Origin: Candidatus Thermochlorobacter aerophilus
GTDB taxonomy: Bacteria > Bacteroidota > Chlorobiia > Chlorobiales > Thermochlorobacteraceae
NCBI GenBank assembly: GCA_002794105.1
Contig: PHFL01000008.1
Location: forward strand, 31,268-69,887
Length of the DNA stretch: 38,620 nucleotides
Reading direction: 5' to 3'
Within the stretch, counting starts at the first letter, position 1. Every line of letters begins with the position of its first letter. The notes beneath the pieces are model-generated. The model had not been told where the DNA came from. It saw only the letters and a program-made list of their open reading frames with translations, and ran no database searches. Shown here piece after piece: positions 15,811 to 24,516 of the stretch. The translations under genes were made by a program, and so were the position numbers.

Positions 15811-17157
15811 ATGATGTTGAAGCAGTTGTTTTCTATGACGTTTCAAGGTAGAATCATATTTCTTCTGCTTTTTGCAATCGTTATCTCAGGTGCTTATCCT
15901 GTCATTTCGCTTTTTTTGCTTCATCGCTTTGAGCATGATTTCAAGCGATATATTGCATCACAGAGCAATGATTTTATCATTCTGAAAGAAATCAAGACGC
16001 GACTACTGATTTATGACTCGGGCTTGTGGAAGTTTGTTGCCACCGGCGACCGCTCGCTTTTTTCCAAAATGAAATCTCTCCAAGTCAGCATCGAAGAAGA
16101 CCTGCAAGATTTGTTGAAACGCTCACCAATGGATTCGATTACCTATGCGCAACTTCGCAGAGTGCAGACTTCTGTGCAAGATTACTTCCATCATGTTGAT
16201 GAAATTTCCAAATCGCCAAGCGAAGTACGCAAACTTGCTCTAAGCCAGCAGAAAAGCATTGACCAGATTTTGCGCGACCTCAACTTACTTTTGGAGACCA
16301 CACAAATCGACTTGGTGGGAGCCTCCTCTCAGCTTCGAGAGGAACTTTCTAGGCTGACCTTTCTTGCCATTGGCATGGCTGTGGTATTTCTGCCATTCCT
16401 GATACTGATTGCCTATTTGCTCTATCGCTCGACAGCTGTGCCTATTCGCGACATTTGTGCCCGCTTAGGCTCCGTGCGCGTCGATGAAAGTCAGACCATT
16501 ATCAAAATGATTGCAGATATGCGTCAGCTTAGTGCCTCGCGCGCATTTAATGATGAAATTGCCATGCTGGCTCGAAAAATCAGCGAGTTTGGCAACGCCA
16601 TCAATGAGAAAAATGAAGAGCTTAGCCGATTGATTATCACCGACGAAAAAACCCAGCTTTTCAATTTCCGCTACTTTAAATCGCAACTGCATCAGGAAAT
16701 TGTTCGCGCTCGTCGTTTTAAGGAGCCTTTCTCTATCATCATGGTCGATGTCGATAAGTTCAAGCACTACAACGATACCAATGGGCATTTGCTTGGCGAT
16801 GAAGTTCTCAAGAAAGTTGCTCGCCTTATCCGACAAGAGTGCCGTGAGACCGATGTCCCTGCACGCTTTGGCGGTGAGGAATTTTCGGTGCTATTGCCAC
16901 GCACTGACAAAGATGAAGCCAAGGCAGTTGCTGAACGCATCCGCCGCGCCATAGAAGATGAGGTCTTCATCAACCAAGAAAAACAGCCCGGCGGCAACCT
17001 GACCGCCAGTTTAGGCATATCGACTTTCCCTATTGATGCTACTGATGAAGAAGGGCTACTTAGTGCTGCCGATGCGGCACTCTACGAAGCCAAATCACGC
17101 GGTCGCAATCGTTCAGTGCACCATGCTGACCTTCAAACCACTCAAGCTAAACTGTAG
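15811..17157 (+). CDS. Membrane diguanylate cyclase (GGDEF)
   Basis: A 448-residue c-di-GMP synthase. Transmembrane helix 1 is about residues 15-38, then a mostly helical sensor region of about 145 residues (four-helix-bundle type, resembling MCP/CHASE-like modules), then transmembrane helix 2 at about 183-205. A short HAMP-like stretch follows, then the GGDEF domain. The active motif is GGEEF at about 354-358, and the metal Asp is in MVDVDKFKHYND. The inhibitory I-site RETD lies exactly five residues before GGEEF, so product feedback is expected. I chose ATG 15811 (MMLKQLF) over the upstream TTG 15775. Only 6 bases separate it from the Lol permease gene. Confidence 0.92.
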   Translation: MMLKQLFSMTFQGRIIFLLLFAIVISGAYPVISLFLLHRFEHDFKRYIASQSNDFIILKEIKTRLLIYDSGLWKFVATGDRSLFSKMKSLQVSIEEDLQDLLKRSPMDSITYAQLRRVQTSVQDYFHHVDEISKSPSEVRKLALSQQKSIDQILRDLNLLLETTQIDLVGASSQLREELSRLTFLAIGMAVVFLPFLILIAYLLYRSTAVPIRDICARLGSVRVDESQTIIKMIADMRQLSASRAFNDEIAMLARKISEFGNAINEKNEELSRLIITDEKTQLFNFRYFKSQLHQEIVRARRFKEPFSIIMVDVDKFKHYNDTNGHLLGDEVLKKVARLIRQECRETDVPARFGGEEFSVLLPRTDKDEAKAVAERIRRAIEDEVFINQEKQPGGNLTASLGISTFPIDATDEEGLLSAADAALYEAKSRGRNRSVHHADLQTTQAKL

Positions 17158-17163
17158 ACAGAC

Positions 17164-18429
17164 TTGAAGTTTGAACTCGCCATTGCACGTCGCTTTACCT
17201 TTCCGAGAGCAGAACGGCAAAGCAAGCCGTCATTTATCGTCTTCATGGCTGTGCTTGGCATCAGCATTGGCACTGCAGCACTCATTCTGACGCTGTCAAT
17301 TGTCTATGGCTTTAGCCGCATCATTGAATCCAAACTTGCACTTTTTGGCTCGCATATCGTGGTTACTCACGCTTCGCTCAAAGAATTCGAACAGGATGAC
17401 AAAACTCTTTCAGAGATTGCCCAAGTGCACAACGTTGCCAGCACAGCTCCGTTCCTACAACGCAATGTTATTTTGAAATCGCGCTCACTTTCAGGCGACC
17501 CGCTACTCGAGCCAGCAGTGCTCAAAGGCATCATACCCGCCGCCGATATTTCATCGATGCGTGAAAAGGTGATTTCAGGACAATTTCTGTCCGATAGCCT
17601 CCGCTTCAAAATCCCCGTGCTTATCGGCAAAAAATTAGCGCAGCGCCTTTCACTCTCGCTCCACTCCGAACTGCTTGTGCTTTCATCCGCTGCTGCCATA
17701 GATGCCCTTCCGATTCAAGCGCAGCACCCTGATGAACTTTTGCGCTTGCTCAAACTCGAGACGGCGACCGTTGTCGGCATCTATGAAACGGGTCTTTCGC
17801 AAGGCTTCGATGAAACGGTAGTCTTCACGACGCTTGATGCGCTTCAGAAATTTCTTGAAATGCCCCAGCGCATTTCTGGCTATGAAGTGCGCACCGCAAA
17901 CTTCGACCTTGTTCGGCAAACTGCCCAAGACCTCAATCACATACTCAAAACTCCGCTTGTGGCACGCACCATTTATCAAGTTCATGCCTCGATTTATGCA
18001 TGGCTTGGTCTGCAAAAAAATGTCGTGCCCCTGCTACTTGTGATGGTCACTGTCGTTGCCGCCTTCAACATTATTTCCACCCTTCTTATCATTGTCTTGG
18101 AAAAAAGTGCAGAAATCGGCGTGCTGATGTCGTTTGGCGCCAGTCCGACACACATTCGCCGCATTTTCATCTCACAAGCACTTTTGATGTCGATTCTGGG
18201 AATTGTTTTTGGCAATGCACTTGCGCTGACACTTTCACTGCTTGAACAGCGCTTTCACTTCATTCCTCTGCCTGAAGAAACCTACTACATTTCAGAGGCG
18301 CCCATTATCATTGAACCACTTCACTACGCAGTGGTGTCGGCACTTGCCTTGCTGATTTCGCTTTTGGCATCGCTGATTCCTGCCCATAGCGCTTCCCGAC
18401 TTAACCCTGTCAATGCGATTCGCTTATGA
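17164..18429 (+). CDS. LolC/LolE-type lipoprotein-release permease, subunit 1
   Basis: A 421-residue inner-membrane permease. The first helix (about residues 25-48, FIVFMAVLGISIGTAALIL) is followed by a periplasmic domain of about 220 residues, then three C-terminal helices forming the FtsX/MacB-type permease domain (VVPLLLVMVTVVAAFNIIST, the coupling segment EKSAEIGVLMSFGAS, and PAHSASRLNPVNAIRL at the end). In Gram-negative bacteria LolCDE extracts lipoproteins from the inner membrane for LolA. The start is TTG 17164, six bases after the cyclase gene. Its stop overlaps the start of the second permease by 4 bases (ATGA). No LolD ATPase is adjacent. Confidence 0.85.
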   Translation: MKFELAIARRFTFPRAERQSKPSFIVFMAVLGISIGTAALILTLSIVYGFSRIIESKLALFGSHIVVTHASLKEFEQDDKTLSEIAQVHNVASTAPFLQRNVILKSRSLSGDPLLEPAVLKGIIPAADISSMREKVISGQFLSDSLRFKIPVLIGKKLAQRLSLSLHSELLVLSSAAAIDALPIQAQHPDELLRLLKLETATVVGIYETGLSQGFDETVVFTTLDALQKFLEMPQRISGYEVRTANFDLVRQTAQDLNHILKTPLVARTIYQVHASIYAWLGLQKNVVPLLLVMVTVVAAFNIISTLLIIVLEKSAEIGVLMSFGASPTHIRRIFISQALLMSILGIVFGNALALTLSLLEQRFHFIPLPEETYYISEAPIIIEPLHYAVVSALALLISLLASLIPAHSASRLNPVNAIRL

Positions 18430-19709
18430 GTGCTCCGACCTATCGCCCAAATTCGCAGCTTAAGGCAAACTTGCTGGTCGCTTCACGCTTTATTTTCGCC
18501 GCTAAAAAAGTTCGCATCATCAACATCATCACCGCAATAAGTGTGCTGGGCGTTATCATCGGCACAGCGACCATTATCATCGTGCTTAGTGTGATGAACG
18601 GATTTCGCGACCTTGCCTACAACCTTTTCTTAGCTATTGATACCGAAGCTAAACTGATTGCAGCACAAGGCGCCACCATTCGCATCTCGGATTCGCTACT
18701 TTCTGAACTTCGCTCACTTGATGGCGTCGCATCCGCCCGCAAATTCGTTGAGGGAAAAGTGTTGATGATTACCGATAAGCAAAGTAGTGTCGTCATTCTC
18801 AAAGGCATAGAACCAGAAGCCTACCAAGACATGGCAAACTACTTGGATGAACACCGGCGCCCGCTCGAAGATGATGGGCTCACGATTGGATTTCCACTTG
18901 CTTACAAATTTTCTGCCACGCTCAATTCCGAAGTGCGATTGCTCTCCGCCAAACACATCGATGAAGGGCTTGCCGCCATTCAAAACCCACTGCTGCGTTC
19001 CTCGCTGGATTTACCCCGGCTTAGGGTTCGAAACTTTTTCTCTGCACACCGCACATATGATGAGATTTACACGATTGCTTCGCTTAGCACGGCACAAAAG
19101 GTGTTCGGCTATGCGCCTGATGTGGTCACAGGCATTGAACTACGCGTCAAGCCCGGCTTCTCTGACGAAGAGCTCAAAGCACGTCTTATGCAGTGGCTTG
19201 AAAAGAAGGGGCTTTCTGCGCAATACAGTGCCGAGAGTCTTTCTGATAAGTTTCGTGAACTTTTTCGTGTGATGAAACTCGAAAAGTGGGGCAGTTTCAT
19301 CATTCTCTTGCTGATTGTCATCATTGCGGCACTGAGTCTCATTGGCTCGCTGACCATGACCGCCATTGAAAAACGGCGCGATATTTACTTCCTCTACTGC
19401 ATTGGGCTCACGCCTGCCAGTCTTCAGCGCATTTTTCTCTTTGAAGGCATGCTCATTGGCGTCATTGGTGTTACGCTTGGTGTTGCATTCGGCTTTCTGG
19501 TCTGTTTTTTGCAGCAGCAATTTGGTCTTGTGCCGCTGCCATATGCTGAATCTTTCATCATCCGCGCCTATCCTGTTTCTATGATGGGTAGTGATTTTCT
19601 TGCCGTGATTGTTGCGGCGCTCGTGCTTATTTTCTTGGCGAGCCTTTACCCAGCTCGGCGCGCGGCATACCTTGCCTTGACTTCCACTGAACGCTGGCGC
19701 TCTCAATAG
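18426..19709 (+). CDS. LolC/LolE-type lipoprotein-release permease, subunit 2
   Basis: A 427-residue partner of the preceding gene with the same four-helix plan: first helix about residues 35-58 (ISVLGVIIGTATIIIVLSVM), a periplasmic domain to about residue 285, then three helices including LLIVIIAALSLIGSLTM and the coupling element EKRRDIYFLYCIGLTPASL. The N-terminal ASRFIFAAKKVRIINIIT is characteristic of LolC/LolE. The two differ strongly in the periplasmic domain, as expected for a LolC/LolE heterodimer. The ATGA overlap with subunit 1 indicates coupled translation. The LolD ATPase must be encoded elsewhere. It ends 83 bases before hisC. Confidence 0.85.
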   Translation: MSAPTYRPNSQLKANLLVASRFIFAAKKVRIINIITAISVLGVIIGTATIIIVLSVMNGFRDLAYNLFLAIDTEAKLIAAQGATIRISDSLLSELRSLDGVASARKFVEGKVLMITDKQSSVVILKGIEPEAYQDMANYLDEHRRPLEDDGLTIGFPLAYKFSATLNSEVRLLSAKHIDEGLAAIQNPLLRSSLDLPRLRVRNFFSAHRTYDEIYTIASLSTAQKVFGYAPDVVTGIELRVKPGFSDEELKARLMQWLEKKGLSAQYSAESLSDKFRELFRVMKLEKWGSFIILLLIVIIAALSLIGSLTMTAIEKRRDIYFLYCIGLTPASLQRIFLFEGMLIGVIGVTLGVAFGFLVCFLQQQFGLVPLPYAESFIIRAYPVSMMGSDFLAVIVAALVLIFLASLYPARRAAYLALTSTERWRSQ

Positions 19710-19792
19710 CCTGCTTTCGTGATTCATTTGTCTTATGCTTTTGGCTAAATTTACTGGCAGTTTTTTGCAACCTATCTTTTGGAGAATGCTGT

Positions 19793-20907
19793 ATGTCGCA
19801 GTTGGTGCCGCCGCATATGAAAAGTTAGAGCCATACGTACCCGGTCGCAGCATTGCTGAAATTCAGCAGCTGTATGGTCTGCGTGAAGTCTACAAACTTG
19901 CTTCCAACGAAAATCCGCTTGGGGTGCCGCCGCGTGCTCATCAAGCTATGCTTCAAGCAATTGCCGACGTTAATCGCTATGGCGACCCTGCCTCAATGGC
20001 ATTACGTCAGAAGTTAGCCGCTCGCTTTCGCCTCAAAGTTGACAATGTGATTGTTGGCGCCGGCTCGGAAGGCATCATGTCGAACATCATTCGTGCGTTT
20101 GTTGGCGACCGTGATGAACTTCTGACCTCTGAAGCCACATTTATTGGGTTCAAAGTGCTGGCGCAATCCAAAGGCGCACCGTTCATTCAAGTGCCTCTGC
20201 AGAAAGGCTATCGCTTCGATTTGCAAGCTATTGCTGATGCCGTCACACCACAGACCAAAGTGATTTACCTCTGCAATCCCAACAATCCCACAGGCACAAT
20301 TTTCACACGCAAAGAATTTGACGACTTCATTCAGCACATACCTGAGCGCGTTATCATTATTCTCGATGAAGCCTATTTTGAGTATGCTGCCTTCGACCCG
20401 CAGTATCCCGATTCCATGTCATACCGCTACGACAATGTCATCACCTTGCGCACATTTTCGAAAGCATATGGGCTTGCAGGTTTGCGTGTAGGCTATGGCT
20501 TTGCTCATGATAAGTTCATCACCAATCTTTTGAAAGTTAAACTACCGTTTGAGCCGAATTCTGTGGCGCAGGCGGCGGCTTTTGCGGCACTGGATGATGA
20601 AGAATTTTTGCAACAATCGCTTCAGCTCAATCAAGAAGGCTATGCTTTTCTGACCAAAGCTTTCACGGAACTGGGCTATACATGGATTCCCTCTTGGGCA
20701 AACTTCATCATGCTTGACTTAGAAAGCGAAGCTCGTGTCAATACCCTGACAGAATTCTTGCTACGCGGCGGGGTGATTGTTCGTCCGCTCAAGGCTTTTG
20801 GCTTGCCGCACTGCCTACGCATTTCAATTGGGTTGCCCAAAGAAAATCAGCGGTGCGTGGAGCTAATGGAAAAGTTTTTAACAGTTGAAGCGTCTCATGC
20901 CCACTGA
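19793..20907 (+). CDS. hisC: Histidinol-phosphate aminotransferase, frameshifted near its 5' end
   Basis: A PLP enzyme of histidine biosynthesis (imidazole-acetol phosphate to histidinol phosphate). Conserved parts are KLASNENPLG, NPNNPTGTIF, ILDEAYFEYA and TFSKAYGLAGLRVGYG with the Schiff-base Lys, ending in LRISIGLPKENQR. The N-terminus is odd. A good GGAGA ribosome site (19781-19785) sits 7 bases before ATG 19793, which would give MSQLVPPHMK, the normal HisC opening. That frame stops at once (TAG 19826-19828), while the body KLEPYVPGRS continues in the -1 frame. Adding one A to the AAAA run at 19820-19823 restores a perfect HisC N-terminus. The uncorrected body frame is open from ATG 19786 or TTG 19735. 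Whether the lesion is a sequence error or real cannot be told here. Confidence 0.9.
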
Positions 20908-20908
20908 C

Positions 20909-21178
20909 TTACACTTTAGAGAGCAACCTGTAGAGATGTTCGTGTGGGTTTTCCAGCATGTGTGCAGAGATAAGTTCGCCGGCGCGCTGCGCCGCAATTG
21001 CCCCTGCTTCCACAGCATGCTTGACAGCAGGCTGTTCTCCCTTGACCACCACCGCCACATAGCCACCGCCAATTGCTTCTTTGCTCACCAGTTCCACATT
21101 GCCAGCTTTGAGCATGGCGTTAGCCGCCTCTAACGCTCCGACAAACCCCTTTGTCTCGACAATTCCCAATGCACTCAT
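20909..21178 (-). CDS. Bacterial microcompartment shell protein (BMC-H, PduA/EutM/CcmK type)
   Basis: A complete 89-residue single BMC domain: ALGIVETKGFVGALEAANAM (helix A), the pore loop EAIGGGYVAVVVKG with I36-G-G-G39 at the pore, GAIAAQRAGELISAHMLENPHEHL, and the C-terminal helix. Such hexamers tile the shells of carboxysomes and metabolosomes. No enzymes, pentamers (BMC-P) or trimers (BMC-T) are present, so this is an orphan or satellite shell gene. It is the last gene of a leftward run, 56 bases after the NAD-salvage gene, and its stop is 1 base from the convergent hisC stop. It may supplement a main microcompartment locus elsewhere (inference). Confidence 0.96.
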   Translation of the reverse strand: MSALGIVETKGFVGALEAANAMLKAGNVELVSKEAIGGGYVAVVVKGEQPAVKHAVEAGAIAAQRAGELISAHMLENPHEHLYRLLSKV

Positions 21179-21234
21179 GGCTCGTTGATAGAGATTACCT
21201 AACCTATGATTGTTGTCTTTTTAGTTTAGCTCAA

Positions 21235-22632
21235 CTACAAACTGCTTACAGGCAACGTTAAAGCCGCATGCCGTTTGACTTCATCAAAGGAGTATGTTCG
21301 CCGTATTTCACCGTTTTCGAAGACGGTCTGCAAGATGTCATCGCCAGCATCATTTTGACTGACCGTTTTGAAAGTTTCACCGACTTTGATGAGTTTTAGG
21401 CGTCCTCGTTTAGAGTGTTTGCCATTGTCGGTAATCGGGCGTTTGAAAACCTCTCGTTCCTGATTTTGGATGGTAACACTGCTGCACTTGAAGGCAAACC
21501 TTTGCGTGTCGCGGTCTAACTTTTGCAGCAAAGCACCACCCATGCCGAACGAAATGTTATCTGCCGACCAGCCATTTTGCTTGAGGGTTTGCAAAACTTC
21601 TTCAATGGTTTCGTAGCTAACCCCATCGCCCTGAATGACTCTCACTTTCGGATTTAGCACCTTGAACTGCTTTCGATTGAGTTCGTAGCCAAACTTTTGT
21701 CCCAAAATTTCAATGACTCTCAAAACCACATCTTTCGGATTTCCTGAATCGGGACGAATGACCAGGGTGCCTTCTCGTTCTAAGACCTCTTTGCGCAAGA
21801 CTTCGCCCCAGAGATGTTCGCATGCGTGATAGATGTCGTAGGAATCGCTCACCACAGCAACGGTGCCCGTCGGATACTGACGCAAGATGTTTTCGTATGC
21901 CAGTGCTTCGTTTTCTTCGCCCCATGAAGTAATTGTGCTGTGTTCAGCGGCTGGAATTGAAAAGCCCCACATCTGCGAACTTTCGTAGTAATCACGAATG
22001 AAGGTTAGGCCAACCAGCGTATCTGTTCCCATGAAATTGATAAGATGTGCCGCTGCACCTACTTTTGCAGATTCAACCGACGAGACACCTCGGAAGCCAA
22101 AATCGTGTAGCTTGAAATCAATCAGTTCAGGCGTGCCTGTCTCGACAAGGTAATCCAAAATGAGCCGCTTGATTTCACGCGACTGTGTGGCTACCGAACA
22201 GCCATACCAGACCTGCACCAGCAAGGTTTCCAAGTAGTTCGTCAGCCAATAGCAGTTCATATCGGTATTTTCTACCGTCATGAGCACATTGTGTGTGGGC
22301 ACCGATAGTCCTTCAGGCACTGCTTTGATTTTTATCGGCAAGCGACCCTTGTGCGCATCTACGATGTATTCCCAACCCGTTCGGTTGAATACAAAAGAGC
22401 TATTGAAGTGCGCCGCACAAAACTCTTCAGCTTCATCAATCTTCTTTTTGGTTACAACTTCTCCAGCCAAATACTCTTTGAGATAATACTGCAATCCAAA
22501 AAACACCACTTCCTTGAAACGACCGCCCCGCGATTCAAAGTATGAATAGACATTTTGCGTCTTTGGCGGATACTGCTTATAGTGACTGATTTTGTAGGAA
22601 TCCGTAAGAAGAATGATGTTATGCGGTTTCAT
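21235..22632 (-). CDS. nadV: Nicotinamide phosphoribosyltransferase (NAMPT/NadV)
   Basis: A 465-residue NAMPT, converting nicotinamide and PRPP to NMN for NAD salvage. Recognised blocks are ILLTDSYKISHYKQYPP, the nicotinamide/PRPP pocket LHDFGFRGVSS (Phe178), GTDT (Asp203), the phosphorylated His231 of IPAAEHSTITSWG, and FGMGGALLQKLDRD. I chose ATG 22630-22632 because MKPHNIILLTDSY is the family start and an AGAGAAAG ribosome site precedes it; 25 extra in-frame upstream codons look non-coding. It lies between the TPR histidine kinase (78 bases upstream) and the BMC-H gene (56 bases downstream), all leftward. Confidence 0.95.
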   Translation of the reverse strand: MKPHNIILLTDSYKISHYKQYPPKTQNVYSYFESRGGRFKEVVFFGLQYYLKEYLAGEVVTKKKIDEAEEFCAAHFNSSFVFNRTGWEYIVDAHKGRLPIKIKAVPEGLSVPTHNVLMTVENTDMNCYWLTNYLETLLVQVWYGCSVATQSREIKRLILDYLVETGTPELIDFKLHDFGFRGVSSVESAKVGAAAHLINFMGTDTLVGLTFIRDYYESSQMWGFSIPAAEHSTITSWGEENEALAYENILRQYPTGTVAVVSDSYDIYHACEHLWGEVLRKEVLEREGTLVIRPDSGNPKDVVLRVIEILGQKFGYELNRKQFKVLNPKVRVIQGDGVSYETIEEVLQTLKQNGWSADNISFGMGGALLQKLDRDTQRFAFKCSSVTIQNQEREVFKRPITDNGKHSKRGRLKLIKVGETFKTVSQNDAGDDILQTVFENGEIRRTYSFDEVKRHAALTLPVSSL

Positions 22633-22710
22633 CTTTCTCTCTAGATTTTTACATGCTATTATTTCACTCTTCGCCTGAAGATAAGAAATTGATAGGCTCG
22701 CTTGCACACG

Positions 22711-24516
22711 CTATTCAGTGGGGATTTCGACAATGAATGTCGCCCCCTTGTCCTTGCCTGCTGACTCTGCCCAGACCTGACCATTGTGCAGTTCTACAAT
22801 TTGTTTAACAATCGCCAAACCTAATCCAGTCGAGGATTCTCCACCTGTCGGTTTAGCCGAAAGCCGTTGAAACTTCATGAAGAGTTTCTTCATATCGTCT
22901 GGCGTTAAGCCTTGCCCTTCATCTTTGACTTCAAATCGAAATTTTTCGCCAGCGTGCTTCAGACTGACGCTAATGACTTTTTCACAGGGCGAATACTTGA
23001 TGGCATTGCTTATCAAGTTGACGAAGACTTCTTTCAGTCTAGCCGCATCTACTTCGGCTTTTACATTTGGCTCAAGTGAGCACTCAATGGTTTGCTTTTT
23101 TGCATCAGCTTGCACTCTGCATTCTGACACGGTATTTATTACCAGTGAGGAAACATCTGTTAGCTCTTTATGCAGGACAATTTTTCCTGCATCCAGCGCT
23201 GACATTTCAAGCAAATCTGAGATGAGTTCATGCATACGCTGCGCCGCACTGTAGATGGTGCTCGTCATTCGGTATAGTTCACTTTGCTTATTAAGCTGCT
23301 CCAACATCAATTCTGAAAATCCGATTATGGCTTGCAGAGGATTTCTCAAATCATGTGCGGCAATGCTCATGAGTTCTGTCTTCAACTGATTGGCTTCGAT
23401 GAGTTCTACGTTGCGCAAGCGATAGATTTCTGCCTGCATTTTGGCTTGCTCGACTTCATAGACGGCTCCCATCACCTTGAGTCGGCGGTCGCTTTCTTCG
23501 CTCGATAGTTCTCGGTTTGCCGCATGATAAGCTTTGTGTGCCAAGAAGGCTTGTTCATAATCACCAGCTTTGGCATAACTTTCGGCAAGTTCCAGATAGA
23601 TTTTTGCGATGAGGTCTTTTGCATGAATTTTTTCGGCAATTTTCAGTGCGGTCTGCAGCGTCTGAATGCTTTCAGACCCGTTGCTATCTTTTGCTTTCGA
23701 AGACAGGCAACCTATTGCGTAGTAGCTGTAAGCCTCAATGTATTGCAGACCGATTTTTTGTGAGAGTTCCAAGCTTTGCTGCAAGTGCTGACTTGCCTCA
23801 TCCAACTGACCTAAATTGGAGTAGGCTAACCCCAGATTGCAGTGCGCTACGGCTAAGTGATACATGGAGTTGAGCGACTTTACAATCGCCATGCACTCAC
23901 GATGAAACTCCAGTGCCTGTTCATGATTGCCCAGCTTTTCATGCACCACACCGATATTTCCCAGCGCCATGGCTTGCTGCGTACGGTCGTTCAGCTTCTT
24001 TGCTGCAGAGAGCGCATATTCAAAGCACTCCAGTGCCAGAGATAAATTTCCTGACTCTAAATACACACTCCCTATGTTTTGCATGAGATACATTTCTCCC
24101 TTGCTATCGCGCAACTTTTGATAGAGCGAGAGACTTTTTTGCATCTCACTCAGCGCCATGGCATACTCACCGATGGCATAATAGATTGTTCCCAAGCAAA
24201 GTCGTGCTTTGGCTAAGCCCACTTCATCATTTGCCTTTTCATATCTTTCAATTGCGATTTTGGCTCTTCGAGCCGCTTCTTCGTTTTGTCCCAGCCGTGC
24301 AAGGCTAACAGTGATGATGTAATCACTTTCATTGATGCCTTGCTCGTATTGAATGGATTTTGCCAGAGCATTTGCCTCTTGCGCCGTAGCCAGCCCAGCT
24401 CTATACTCTGCGTGGTCAATGGTTAAAACAGACGCAAGCTGATTTAAGGCATCGACTTTTTCTTGAAGGCTGTGAGCAGTTTCTATTTTACTTTTCAATT
24501 CACTCAGGTTGCTCAT
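22711..24516 (-). CDS. Soluble TPR-containing sensor histidine kinase, paralogue 2
   Basis: A 601-residue cytoplasmic kinase. Residues about 20-340 are eight or so tetratricopeptide repeats (for example YEKANDEVGLAKARLCLGTIYYAIGEYAMAL), then a coiled-coil linker (EVEQAKMQAEIYRLRN), then the kinase: H-box SIAAHDLRNPLQAII with His388, an N-box ending NAIKYSP, DEGQG, an F-box LFMKFQRLSAKPTGGESS and GLGLAIVKQIV. There is no transmembrane segment and no receiver, so it must phosphorylate a separate regulator and is likely activated through its TPR contacts. I chose ATG 24516, which overlaps the first kinase gene by 17 bases; the longer frame is not needed. It closely resembles the upstream kinase across its whole length. 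Confidence 0.92.
   Translation of the reverse strand: MSNLSELKSKIETAHSLQEKVDALNQLASVLTIDHAEYRAGLATAQEANALAKSIQYEQGINESDYIITVSLARLGQNEEAARRAKIAIERYEKANDEVGLAKARLCLGTIYYAIGEYAMALSEMQKSLSLYQKLRDSKGEMYLMQNIGSVYLESGNLSLALECFEYALSAAKKLNDRTQQAMALGNIGVVHEKLGNHEQALEFHRECMAIVKSLNSMYHLAVAHCNLGLAYSNLGQLDEASQHLQQSLELSQKIGLQYIEAYSYYAIGCLSSKAKDSNGSESIQTLQTALKIAEKIHAKDLIAKIYLELAESYAKAGDYEQAFLAHKAYHAANRELSSEESDRRLKVMGAVYEVEQAKMQAEIYRLRNVELIEANQLKTELMSIAAHDLRNPLQAIIGFSELMLEQLNKQSELYRMTSTIYSAAQRMHELISDLLEMSALDAGKIVLHKELTDVSSLVINTVSECRVQADAKKQTIECSLEPNVKAEVDAARLKEVFVNLISNAIKYSPCEKVISVSLKHAGEKFRFEVKDEGQGLTPDDMKKLFMKFQRLSAKPTGGESSTGLGLAIVKQIVELHNGQVWAESAGKDKGATFIVEIPTE

Noticed and set aside
19793..19828. Programmed -1 frameshift in hisC
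   Set aside because: AAAAG is a poor slippery site with no visible stem or upstream stimulator; a missing base is simpler.
19140..19853. 237-residue open frame opposite the second Lol permease
   Set aside because: It is low-complexity, rich in N/K/E/R, overlaps a real gene and the hisC start, and shows no family features.
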